Shown: positions 1 to 6,365 of the stretch, in pieces | Layout of the letters: the number at the start of each line of letters is the position of its first letter | Position numbering within the stretch: position 1 is the stretch's first letter | Source of the DNA: 70-18 sp041691815 | GTDB taxonomy: Bacteria > Pseudomonadota > Alphaproteobacteria > Acetobacterales > Acetobacteraceae | Direction: 5' to 3' | DNA length: 8,448 nt | Assembly (NCBI GenBank): GCA_041691815.1 | Contig: JBEPTZ010000163.1 | Coordinates: 1 to 8,448, forward strand | Notes under the pieces: generated by a model | Told to the model about the DNA's origin: nothing | The model's database searches: none | The model's input: the letters and a program-made list of their open reading frames with translations, nothing else | Made by a program: the position numbers and the translations under genes

Positions 1-838
1 CTTCGGCGGCGATACCTCGAACGCCGCGATCGCCGCCGCGCGGCAGGGGGCAAGCGCCGCCTATGTCACCGCCGTCGGCCGTGACGCCGCCGGCACGCGG
101 TTCCTGGAGTTGTGGCGGCAGGAGGGGATCGATACGTCAGGCGTGACGGTATCCGACCATTCCGCCACCGCGATATACTTCGTCATGCATTCGAATGCAG
201 GGCACCAGTTCCTGTACTATCGCGAGGGCTCGGCGGCGGCCCGGATGGGGCCGGAAAATGTCCCGGATGCGTTGTTTTCCGACGCCAAAATCGCCTATTT
301 TTCCGGCATCAGCCAGGCTATTTCCGCCTCCGCGAGCGATGCGGTGTTCCACGCCATGGCGCTGACCCGGGCCGGCGGCGGGCTGATCGCCTACGACACC
401 AACTACCGCCCGCGGCTGTGGCCACCGGCCCGGGCGGCGGCGGTGATCCATGCCGCGATCGCCCAGGCGGACATCGCGCTGCCCGGCCTGGACGATGCCA
501 AGGCATTGATCGGGCTGGAAGATCCGGACGAAATCGCGGATTTCTACCTGCGCCTCGGCCCGCCGCTGGTGGTGCTGAAAATGGGCGCCGCCGGGGCGAT
601 GGTGGCAACACCCGATAGCCGCACGCTGATTCCGCCGTTTCCCTGCACCCCGATCGACGCCACCGGCGCCGGCGACACCTTCTGCGGCAGTTTCCTCGCC
701 CGCCTGCTGGCCGGCGACCCCGCAGTCACCGCCGCAAGCTACGCCGCCGCTGCGGCTGCTTTAAAAACAGAAGGTTACGGCGCTGTCCTGCCGATCCCGC
801 ACGCCGCCAGGGTGCGCCAGGCGCTGGCATGCTGCTGA
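1..838 (+). CDS. kdgK: 2-dehydro-3-deoxygluconokinase (PfkB-family sugar kinase), 5' partial
   Basis: Cytosolic ribokinase/PfkB-family kinase, most likely phosphorylating 2-keto-3-deoxygluconate (KDG) with ATP to KDPG, which feeds the Entner-Doudoroff aldolase. The reading frame is open from base 2, so the N-terminus lies outside the window; 278 residues are visible and about 30 are probably missing against the usual ~300-310. The visible start FGGDTSNAAIAAARQG is the PfkB N-terminal sugar-binding region. The C-terminal PfkB signature DATGAGDTFCG is at bases 656-688, with the catalytic base Asp at 674-676 inside GAGD. The segments YYREGSAA, SGISQAIS and YDTNYRPRLWP resemble KDG kinases more than fructokinases or ribokinases; that is recalled family knowledge, not a search. 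The TTG at 110 is an internal Leu codon, not the start. The stop (836-838) overlaps the start of the next gene by 10 bases, suggesting co-translation. The PfkB assignment is firm; the KDG specificity is less so. Confidence 0.85.
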   Translation, partial: FGGDTSNAAIAAARQGASAAYVTAVGRDAAGTRFLELWRQEGIDTSGVTVSDHSATAIYFVMHSNAGHQFLYYREGSAAARMGPENVPDALFSDAKIAYFSGISQAISASASDAVFHAMALTRAGGGLIAYDTNYRPRLWPPARAAAVIHAAIAQADIALPGLDDAKALIGLEDPDEIADFYLRLGPPLVVLKMGAAGAMVATPDSRTLIPPFPCTPIDATGAGDTFCGSFLARLLAGDPAVTAASYAAAAAALKTEGYGAVLPIPHAARVRQALACC

Positions 839-1374
839 CCGAGCGGCTGCTGCTGCGCCGGTTCCGCGACGACGACCGCGGACCCTTCGCAGCGCTGAAC
901 GCCGACCCCGAGGTGATGGAATTCTTCCCCAACCCGTTGAATCCGGCGCAATCCGATGCGCTGCTCGCCCGCATCAACGAGAATTTCAACCGCGACGGCT
1001 TCGGCATCTGGGCGGTCGAGGCGGCGGGCAGCCTGATCGGCATGGTCGGCCTGGCGCGGGTGCCGGCCGATCTGCCTTGCGCGCCGGCGGTGGAGGTGCT
1101 GTGGCGGCTCGCCAAACCCGGCTGGGGCCACGGCTACGCCACCGAGGCGGCCAGTGCTGCGATCAAGGACGGCGCACAGCGCTATGGAATCAAAGAATTT
1201 GTCGCCTTCACAGCGGAACCCAACCAGCGCTCCCAAGCAGTGATGCAACGCCTCGGCATGACCCGCGACCCGGAAGCCGATTTCGACCATCCGCGCATCG
1301 CCGCCGGCCACCGGCTGCGCCGGCATGTGCTGTACCGCCTGCAAACCGACGGAGGCCAGGATGCCGTTCGATGA
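829..1374 (+). CDS. GNAT-family N-acetyltransferase (RimJ/RimL-like)
   Basis: Predicted acetyl-CoA-dependent N-acetyltransferase of 181 residues, a normal length for the RimJ/RimL-like GNAT group. It starts with the typical TERLLLRRFRDDD segment, in which the first strand is followed by an acidic turn. The acetyl-CoA pyrophosphate-binding motif A lies at about residues 88-112, with the loop PGWGHGYATEA (97-107). The C-terminal PNQRSQAVMQRLGM (121-134) is the usual motif B Asn/Ser helix ending in RLGM. The substrate cannot be read from sequence: this group includes ribosomal-protein N-terminal acetyltransferases, but also antibiotic and small-molecule acetylators. The ATG lies inside the last codons of the upstream kinase gene, and its own last codons overlap the DUF2237 gene, so it is the middle gene of a translationally linked trio. 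The family call is confident; the role is unknown. Confidence 0.9.
   Translation: MLLTERLLLRRFRDDDRGPFAALNADPEVMEFFPNPLNPAQSDALLARINENFNRDGFGIWAVEAAGSLIGMVGLARVPADLPCAPAVEVLWRLAKPGWGHGYATEAASAAIKDGAQRYGIKEFVAFTAEPNQRSQAVMQRLGMTRDPEADFDHPRIAAGHRLRRHVLYRLQTDGGQDAVR
1351..1355 (+). promoter_or_regulatory. Ribosome binding site fixing the DUF2237 start
   Basis: GGAGG lies five bases upstream of the ATG at 1361, inside the end of the acetyltransferase gene. It selects this ATG over the upstream in-frame ATG at 1325, whose extra 12 residues (MCCTACKPTEAR) do not resemble the family. Confidence 0.7.
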
Positions 1375-1759
1375 AACCGGCAGCGGCGGCGGCGGCAGGC
1401 GCCCCGCCCGCAACGTGCTGGGCGGCACGCTGCGCGCCTGTTCCAACCGCCCGGTGACCGGCTTCTTCCGCAACGGCTGCTGCGACACCAGCGCCGAGGA
1501 TGTCGGCAGCCACACCGTCTGCGCGGTGATGACGGCGGATTTCCTGGCGTTCAGTCGCGCCGCCGGCAACGACCTGTCAACGCCGCTGCCGCAATACGGC
1601 TTCCCCGGCCTGCAACCCGGCGACCAGTGGTGCCTGTGCGCGCCACGCTGGCAGGAGGCGCTGGAAGCCGGGCACGCGCCGGGTGTGGCGCTGGAGGCCA
1701 CCCATGAAGGGGCGCTGCGGTATTGCGGGCTGGATGACCTGAAGCGGCATGCGAAGTAA
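1361..1759 (+). CDS. DUF2237 family protein
   Basis: A 132-residue protein of the DUF2237 family, a small conserved bacterial family whose biochemical function is not established as far as I know. Almost the whole length carries family-like blocks: NVLGGTLRACS (19-28), PVTGFFRNGCC (31-41), GSHTVCAVMT (49-58), GNDLSTPLPQYGFPGL (69-84), PGDQWCLCAPRW (86-97) and LEATHEGAL (111-119). Cysteines at 27, 40, 41, 54, 91 and 93 and several His residues would suit metal binding or redox chemistry; that is inference only. There is no signal peptide or membrane segment. The gene overlaps the acetyltransferase gene by 14 bases and has its own ribosome binding site. Its stop codon is followed almost at once by the AT-rich repeat element, which may end the transcript. 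The family call is strong. Confidence 0.9.
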   Translation: MPFDETGSGGGGRRPARNVLGGTLRACSNRPVTGFFRNGCCDTSAEDVGSHTVCAVMTADFLAFSRAAGNDLSTPLPQYGFPGLQPGDQWCLCAPRWQEALEAGHAPGVALEATHEGALRYCGLDDLKRHAK

Positions 1760-1760
1760 G

Positions 1761-1898
1761 GAAGCGGTTCTTTTTTGAAAAAAAGAACCAAAAAACTTTT
1801 TTTCATCCCCCTTGCAACAGCGGAGGGGCGGAGATTGCGGAGTCTCCAAAATGGATGAAAAGTTTTTTTGCTTCTTTTTGTTCACAAAAAGAAGACCT
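1761..1898. repeat. AT-rich inverted-repeat element, copy 1 (convergent gap)
   Basis: A ~138-base element unlike the GC-rich genes on both sides. It has three nested parts. The left hairpin has arms GGTTCTTTTTT (1766-1776) and AAAAAAGAACC (1779-1789). The right hairpin has arms CTTCTTTTTG (1871-1880) and CAAAAAGAAG (1885-1894) around a TTCA loop. An outer stem links them, with AAAAAACTTTTTTTCATCC (1790-1808) facing GGATGAAAAGTTTTTTT (1853-1869), a small A/T length mismatch aside. The ~45-base centre is GC-rich and has a weak GGAGA/TCTCC pairing (1830-1847). A second copy sits at 3507-3640. The element fills the space between the DUF2237 stop and the mlrC-like stop, so it may act as a two-way terminator; that role is inferred. 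Confidence 0.8.
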
Positions 1899-3388
1899 TA
1901 CTTATTCGCCATCGGCCGCAACCGCAGCCCCGGCCGCAGATGCTGAAACGTCAGCGTCGCAGGATCGGCCACCACCGGCCCCGGCGCCGCGGCGACGATC
2001 ACCTTGCAGGAGATCGGCTGGAAATCGGCGCGGAAATGCACCGAGGATTTCAGCACCAGGATGCCGCACTCCTTCGGTTCGATGCCGACATGGCGCAGGA
2101 TTGCCTGATCGTGCGCCTGCATCTTGCGGCTGACCACCACGACGCGGACGCCCGGCGCCACCTGGATCAGCGCTGACGGGCCGAGATTGGCCGGGTTGCC
2201 GGCGCCCATCGGGCCGGTGAGGGTGAAGCGGCCGTCGGTGAGTTTCAGCACCTTCGCTTCGACCGCCAGCGGGGTGGCGTCGGACTTGCCGCCGAGGTTC
2301 AGCTTGAGCGTGGCGCCCTCGCCGGCCTGATGCAGGGCGGCAGCCGATTCGGCGTCGTTGATCAGGCAGAGCACGGCGTTCTGGGCGTTCTGGGCGATCA
2401 GTTGGGCGAGCAGGCCGGTGGTGTCGCCGTGGCCGCCGCCGCCGGGGTTGTCCTGGGTGTCGGCGATCACCACCGGGGCGCGGGCGCCGGCGGCGACGGC
2501 GATGGCGGCGGCGACGGCGGCTTCGGCGCTGAGGATGTCCATCGCGAAACTGGCCTCGCGGGCGTCGATGGCGGCGCGGAAGGCGTCGGCGGCGCGGTCG
2601 GCCTGGGCCTGGGTGCCGGCGTAGGCGGCCAGGGCGACGCCGCAATCGTGGAAATCGGCGTATGGGAAGCCGAAGCAGAAGGCGAGTTCGACGACGCCGT
2701 CCTGGGTGGCGATTTCGGCGCGTTCTTCGAGCACCGGCAGCATCGGGGCCATCATGGTGCATTGCGCGGACAGCGCGATCCAGTAGTCGATCTGGCGGAA
2801 GGCGCGCGCCCAGGGCCTGCCGCGCTGGATGCGCTCGAACAGCAGGCGCATCGCCTGGGCGCCGGCGGCCTTCATGTCGATATGCGGGTAGGTGCGGAAC
2901 GGCACCAGCGCGTCGCACAGGCGGACCATCAGGGGGGTGAGGTTGCAGTGCGGGTCGAGGCTGATGGTCAGCGGCAGGTCGCCGACGATGGCGCGGACGC
3001 GGCGCAGGATTTCGCCTTCCATGTCCGGGAAGCTGTCGGCGACGGCGGCGCCGTGCAGGTCGAGATAGACGCCGTCGAGCGGGCCGGCATCGAGCGCCTT
3101 GGAGAGTTCGGCGCAGATCAGCGCGGTGATGCGCTCGAAGGCTTCGTCCTGCACCGGGCCGGCCGGGTTGGCGAACGCCCAGGCCAGCGGGACGAGGTCG
3201 GCGCCAAGCTCCTCGCCGACTGCCAGGGCGCCGGCGATCGGGGCGGAGGTGGCGCGGACGGTGTCGAACAGTTTGGCGCCGTAGGTCAGCGGCGGGAAGC
3301 CGCCGGGCTGCACGAAATCCGGGTAGGTGGTGGGGCGGGGGGCGAAGGAGTGGCTTTCGTGCATGAAACCGCCGATGGCAATGCGCAT
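1898..3388 (-). CDS. M81 family metallopeptidase (MlrC-like)
   Basis: A 496-residue protein of the M81/MlrC family, named after microcystinase C of sphingomonads, which cleaves linearised microcystin products. Most homologues have unknown substrates, so no toxin activity is implied. The N-terminal domain (about 1-290) begins MRIAIGGFMHESHSF, with the family His-Glu near the start (H10, E11). Candidate metal ligands are H112 in LDLHGAAVA, D145 and H147 in SLDPHCNLT, and H169 in YPHIDM; their spacing fits the ligand set I recall for MlrC. The C-terminal MlrC domain starts near residue 300 with IADTQDNPGGGGHGDTT (308-324). There is no signal peptide, so it is probably cytosolic. The reading frame stays open upstream to 3535 through the repeat element; ATG 3388 is chosen because family homology and a good ribosome binding site both begin there. 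It diverges from the deacetylase gene. Confidence 0.93.
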   Translation of the reverse strand: MRIAIGGFMHESHSFAPRPTTYPDFVQPGGFPPLTYGAKLFDTVRATSAPIAGALAVGEELGADLVPLAWAFANPAGPVQDEAFERITALICAELSKALDAGPLDGVYLDLHGAAVADSFPDMEGEILRRVRAIVGDLPLTISLDPHCNLTPLMVRLCDALVPFRTYPHIDMKAAGAQAMRLLFERIQRGRPWARAFRQIDYWIALSAQCTMMAPMLPVLEERAEIATQDGVVELAFCFGFPYADFHDCGVALAAYAGTQAQADRAADAFRAAIDAREASFAMDILSAEAAVAAAIAVAAGARAPVVIADTQDNPGGGGHGDTTGLLAQLIAQNAQNAVLCLINDAESAAALHQAGEGATLKLNLGGKSDATPLAVEAKVLKLTDGRFTLTGPMGAGNPANLGPSALIQVAPGVRVVVVSRKMQAHDQAILRHVGIEPKECGILVLKSSVHFRADFQPISCKVIVAAAPGPVVADPATLTFQHLRPGLRLRPMANK

Positions 3389-3395
3389 GGTCCGA

Positions 3396-3400
3396 CCCCT
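3396..3400 (-). promoter_or_regulatory. Ribosome binding site fixing the mlrC-like start
   Basis: On the minus strand AGGGG lies seven bases before the ATG at 3388. It supports this start over the upstream extension, which would translate repeat sequence into a low-complexity KK-rich peptide. Confidence 0.65.
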
Positions 3401-3421
3401 GTTGGCGAATGACGTGACGCC

Positions 3422-3449
3422 AGCATAGAGGGGGTGCGGCGATGGACAA
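3422..3449 (-). promoter_or_regulatory. Possible sigma70-type promoter for the mlrC-like gene
   Basis: On the minus strand, a -35-like TTGTCC (3444-3449) and a -10-like TATGCT (3422-3427) are separated by 16 bases, each matching four of six consensus positions. Transcription would begin about 25-30 bases before the start codon, leaving room for the ribosome binding site. It is the only good pair I saw in this part of the divergent gap, but the match is moderate and untested. Confidence 0.4.
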
Positions 3450-3506
3450 GCGGCGGTGGCGTTTCTAGACAGGGTCATGAAGCTGGGTGCCGGCGAGGCA
3501 AAAGGG

Positions 3507-3640
3507 GAAGGGGTTTTTTTGAAAAAAAGAACCAAAAAACTTCATTCGGGGCTTTGCCCGCGGTTGCACGATGGTGCCCGCGCCCGAAGCCAAGGGGATG
3601 AAAGTCTTTTTGCTTCTTTTTCTACAGAAAAAGAAGAACT
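3507..3640. repeat. AT-rich inverted-repeat element, copy 2 (divergent gap)
   Basis: A second copy of the element at 1761-1898, in the same orientation. The left half is almost identical over GAAAAAAAGAACC plus AAAAAACTT (3521-3542), but the left hairpin has lost one C, leaving mainly a T7/A7 stem (3514-3520 with 3522-3528). The right hairpin is perfect, with arms CTTCTTTTTC (3613-3622) and GAAAAAGAAG (3627-3636) and loop TACA. The outer stem is ACTTCAT (3539-3545) against ATGAAAGT (3598-3605) with one bulge. The centre is unrelated to copy 1 and holds two small hairpins: GGGC/GCCC (3549-3559) and GCAC/GTGC (3566-3577). It lies between the probable mlrC-like promoter and the deacetylase start, so it may affect expression of either gene. 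Confidence 0.8.
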
Positions 3641-3676
3641 TGCCTGTCTGGCCGCCCAAAAAAGTACATACCTTGC

Positions 3677-3680
3677 GGAG
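3677..3680 (+). promoter_or_regulatory. Ribosome binding site of the deacetylase gene
   Basis: GGAG lies six bases before the ATG at 3687. It supports this start over upstream in-frame starts inside the repeat element, such as the one at 3456. Confidence 0.65.
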
Positions 3681-3686
3681 AACGTG

Positions 3687-4714
3687 ATGAAAGCCTTCTG
3701 GAACCCGGTGGAACTGGCGCATGCGCCGCAGTTTTTCCTGCAGCGCGGGGTGGTGAAGCGCAATTTCGAGGTTCCGGACCGGGCCGAGGCGTTGCTGGCG
3801 GCGTGCCGGGCGATGAAGCTGGACATTGAGCAACCGGCGGCGGCGGCGCGCTCGGCGCTGCTGGAGGTGCATCCGGCGGAGTATCTGGACTTCCTGCGCG
3901 ACGGGCCAGCGCTCTGGGCGGCGGGCGACGGAGCGGGGCCGGAGATGGTGGCCAATGTGCATCCCAGCCCGGAGATGCTGGCCAACGGGGCGCGGATTCC
4001 CGAGGCAGTGACCGGGCAACTCGGCTGGTACACCGCCGACACCTCCTGCCCGATCACCGCCGAAACCTGGCCGGCGGCCGAGGCGGCGGCGGCCTGCGCG
4101 ATTGCCGCCGCTGATGAGGTGGCGGAGGGGCGGCACGCCTATGCGCTGACCCGGCCGCCGGGGCACCACGCCTATGCGGCGCGGGCCGGCGGGCATTGCT
4201 ATCTGAACAACGCGGCACTGGCGGCCGAGCGGCTGCGGCTGCGCGGCGCCGGGCGGGTGGGGATCCTGGATATCGACAGCCATCACGGCAACGGCACGCA
4301 GGGGATTTTCTGGGAGCGCGACGACGTGGTGTTCGCCTCGGTGCATGGCGATCCGCATGGCTATTACCCGTGGTTCGTCGGCCATGCGCGCGAGCGGGGG
4401 GTGGGTGCCGGGGCCGGCTGCAACCTCAATCTGCCGCTGGCGCGCGGCAGCGGCGATGGCGACTGGACGATCGCGATTGGCACCGGGCTGCGGCTGATCG
4501 AGGAGACCGGCTGCGACGCGCTGGTGGTCAGCCTGGGGTTCGATGCCAGCGCCGATGAGCCGCTGGGGTATCTGGCGGTGAGTGCGGACGGGTTCGCGCG
4601 GGCCGGGGAGTTGATCGGCAAGAGTGGACTGGATTGCGCGCTGGTGCAGGAGGGCGGCTACAACACCGAGGTGATCGGCGGGCTGCTGGCGCGGTTCATC
4701 GAGGGGGGGGGGGG
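3687..4714 (+). CDS. Histone deacetylase / acetylpolyamine amidohydrolase family protein, 3' end unresolved
   Basis: Zinc-dependent amidohydrolase of the HDAC superfamily; bacterial members remove acetyl groups from acetylpolyamines or other small N-acetyl compounds, and the substrate here is unknown. All key active-site features are visible. The His-His dyad is H160-H161 in RPPGHHAY. GGHCYLNNAALAA spans 168-180. Zinc ligands are D197 and H199 in DIDSHHGNGTQ and D286 in SLGFDAS. The transition-state Tyr is Y325 in EGGYNTE. Homology runs to RFIEG (residues 336-340), which is near the normal C-terminus. The next bases are a run of twelve G followed by more G tracts, and no stop appears in the expected place. 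The same frame then stays open to 6587, antisense to the degP-like gene; that extension has no deacetylase content and is treated as false. The end given is only where recognisable sequence stops. Confidence 0.9.
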
Positions 4715-4791
4715 CGCCCGCCCGGGGGGGGGGGGGCGGGGGGTGGCTTTTTCCGGGGGGCGTGGGGGGGGGCGGCGCCCGCCGCCCCCCC
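4703..4791. other. Poly-G/poly-C tract between convergent genes
   Basis: The plus strand carries G runs of 12 (4703-4714), 13 (4724-4736), 6 (4738-4743), 6 (4755-4760) and 9 (4764-4772), then a C run of 7 (4785-4791). No other part of the window looks like this. A perfect 12-bp inverted repeat is present (4766-4777 with 4780-4791), and CCCGCCC (4717-4723) can pair with GGGCGGG (4734-4740) ahead of a short T run (4748-4752). It may be a badly resolved terminator hairpin, a base-calling or assembly artefact, or a real G-rich structure. It covers the end of the deacetylase gene and stops just before the degP-like stop codon. Confidence 0.6.
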
Positions 4792-4805
4792 ACCCGGCCC
4801 CCTGC

Positions 4806-6317
4806 TCAACCCGGCTTGCGCTCGTTGGGGCCGAGCGACAGCGGCACCCATTTCAGGCCGTCGGCGTTCTGCACCAGCATCAGCACCGATTTGCGGCTGG
4901 ATTTGCGCATCCGCTCCACCCGCTCCTGCACGTCGGCCGGGGTTTTCACCTCTTCCTGCTGCACCTCGACGATCACGTCGCCGGGCTTGAGGCCCTTGTC
5001 GGCGGCCGGCGTGCCGCTGGCCACCTCGGTGATCAGCACGCCCTTCTGGTCGGTGCCGAGCTGGTATTTGTCGCGGGTCTCGTCGGTGATCGGCTCCAGC
5101 TTCAGGCCGAGATCGGCGAGGTCCAGCGATTTGGTGACGGCCGGCTTGTCCGGCGCGGCGGCGACCTGCTTCTGGTCGTCGGGCATCTCGCCGACCTTGG
5201 CGGTCAGCACCAGTTCGCGGCCGTCGCGCCAGACCACCACCGGGACGTCCTTGCCGATCTCGGTCTCGGCGACGATACGCGGCAGGGTGCGCATCTCCTT
5301 CACGTCCTGGCCGTTGAATTTCAGGATCACGTCGCCGTTGCGCAGCTTGGCGGTGTCGGCCGGGCCGCCATCGTTGACGCCGGCGATCATCGCACCACTG
5401 GCGTCCTTCAGGCCCAGGCTCTCGGCGATATCGGGTGTCACCTGCTGGATGCGCACGCCGAGCCAGCCGCGGCGGGCGTGGCCGTAATTGCGCAACTGCG
5501 CCACCACCGTCTTGGCCAGGTTGGAGGGGATCGAGAAGCCGATACCGATCGAGCCGCCGGAGGGCGAGTAGATCGCGGTGTTGATGCCGATCACCTCGCC
5601 GGCCATGTTGAACAGCGGACCGCCGGAATTGCCCTTGTTGATCGCCGCATCGGTCTGGATGAAATTATCGTAAGGCCCCTGGCTGATGTCCCGCCCGCGC
5701 GCCGAGATGATGCCGGCGGTGACCGAGCCGCCCAGGCCGAACGGATTGCCGATCGCCAGCACCCAGTCGCCGACCCGCGCCTTGTCGGAGTCGCCGAACG
5801 GCACCGCGTGCAGCGGACGCGGCGGCTTGACCTCCAGCACCGCGAGATCGGTGCGCTCGTCGCGGCCGAGCAGCTTGGCCTTCAGGGTGCTGCCGTCATG
5901 GAAGGTGACGGTGATCTCGTCGGCGCCGTCGATCACGTGGTTGTTGGTGACGATGATGCCGGCGGCGTCGACCACGAAGCCGGAGCCGAGGCTCTGCATC
6001 CGCCGCAACGGGGCCGGCTTGCCGTTCTGGCCGCCACGGTTCTTGTCCATGAAGTCCTTGAAGAACTTCTCGAATGGCGAGCCGGGCGGGAACACCGGCA
6101 TGTCCGGCCCGCCGCGGGCACTGACATTCTGGCTGGAGGAGATGTTGACCACCCCCGGCAGCAGCGATTCCGCCAGATCGGCGAAGCTCTCCGGCGCCGA
6201 GCGGGCCTGGGCGGCCACCGCGGCGAGGCCGCTGGCCGGTGGCAGCGCCGGGGCAGCCAGCAGCACCGCGGCGGCGATGGCGGAGGCGCGGAGGGCGCGA
6301 GACTGCAGCAGGCGCAT
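4806..6317 (-). CDS. degP: DegP/HtrA-type periplasmic serine endoprotease (Do family)
   Basis: A 503-residue Do/HtrA protease that degrades misfolded periplasmic proteins. The N-terminus (MRLLQSRALR then a hydrophobic Ala/Leu stretch, residues 1 to about 37) is a Sec-type signal peptide ending near AAVAAQA. The trypsin-like domain has a full triad: H127 (TNNHVID), D157 (RTDLAVLEVK) and S231 (NKGNSGGPLFN). PDZ1 spans about 283-375 from GWLGVRI, with GDVILKFNG (328-336). PDZ2 spans about 403-495, with KPGDVIVEVQ (444-453). Two PDZ domains are standard for DegP/DegQ; I cannot tell which name fits best. ATG 6317 is chosen because the signal peptide starts there and AAGGGA lies nine bases upstream; longer in-frame starts (6362, 6428) lack a ribosome binding site. 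It lies downstream of hflKC in the same direction, a common alphaproteobacterial arrangement. It converges on the deacetylase gene. Confidence 0.95.
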   Translation of the reverse strand: MRLLQSRALRASAIAAAVLLAAPALPPASGLAAVAAQARSAPESFADLAESLLPGVVNISSSQNVSARGGPDMPVFPPGSPFEKFFKDFMDKNRGGQNGKPAPLRRMQSLGSGFVVDAAGIIVTNNHVIDGADEITVTFHDGSTLKAKLLGRDERTDLAVLEVKPPRPLHAVPFGDSDKARVGDWVLAIGNPFGLGGSVTAGIISARGRDISQGPYDNFIQTDAAINKGNSGGPLFNMAGEVIGINTAIYSPSGGSIGIGFSIPSNLAKTVVAQLRNYGHARRGWLGVRIQQVTPDIAESLGLKDASGAMIAGVNDGGPADTAKLRNGDVILKFNGQDVKEMRTLPRIVAETEIGKDVPVVVWRDGRELVLTAKVGEMPDDQKQVAAAPDKPAVTKSLDLADLGLKLEPITDETRDKYQLGTDQKGVLITEVASGTPAADKGLKPGDVIVEVQQEEVKTPADVQERVERMRKSSRKSVLMLVQNADGLKWVPLSLGPNERKPG

Positions 6318-6326
6318 CGTCTGGGT

Positions 6327-6332
6327 TCCCTT
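6327..6332 (-). promoter_or_regulatory. Ribosome binding site fixing the degP-like start
   Basis: On the minus strand AAGGGA lies nine bases before the ATG at 6317. The other in-frame ATG at 6362 is preceded by pyrimidine-rich sequence with no such site. Confidence 0.6.
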
Positions 6333-6365
6333 GAGAAATTCATCAAGCGCGGAGAACGTCATCGG

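Noticed and set aside
775..1806. Long minus-strand open frame across the GNAT and DUF2237 genes
   Set aside because: It is antisense to two well-recognised genes, has no recognisable motif, and its start lies in the repeat element. It is a GC-bias shadow.
2330..3412. Plus-strand 360-residue Gly/Ala/Val-rich open frame
   Set aside because: It lies entirely antisense to the mlrC-like gene, which has clear family motifs. The low-complexity composition is what reverse-strand reading of GC-rich codons gives.
3640..3670. Possible promoter for the deacetylase gene (TTGCCT and TACATA)
   Set aside because: The spacer is 19 bases and the implied transcription start would fall on the ribosome binding site. 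Too weak to list.
4703..4772. G-quadruplex regulatory element
   Set aside because: The G runs could form one, but their odd lengths at the exact point where a gene loses its stop make a sequence error the simpler explanation. It is kept only as an alternative.
3465..4793. Minus-strand 442-residue Pro/Arg-rich open frame opposite the deacetylase
   Set aside because: It has no domain, its composition is biased, and it starts inside the poly-G region and ends in the repeat. The plus strand holds a complete HDAC active site.
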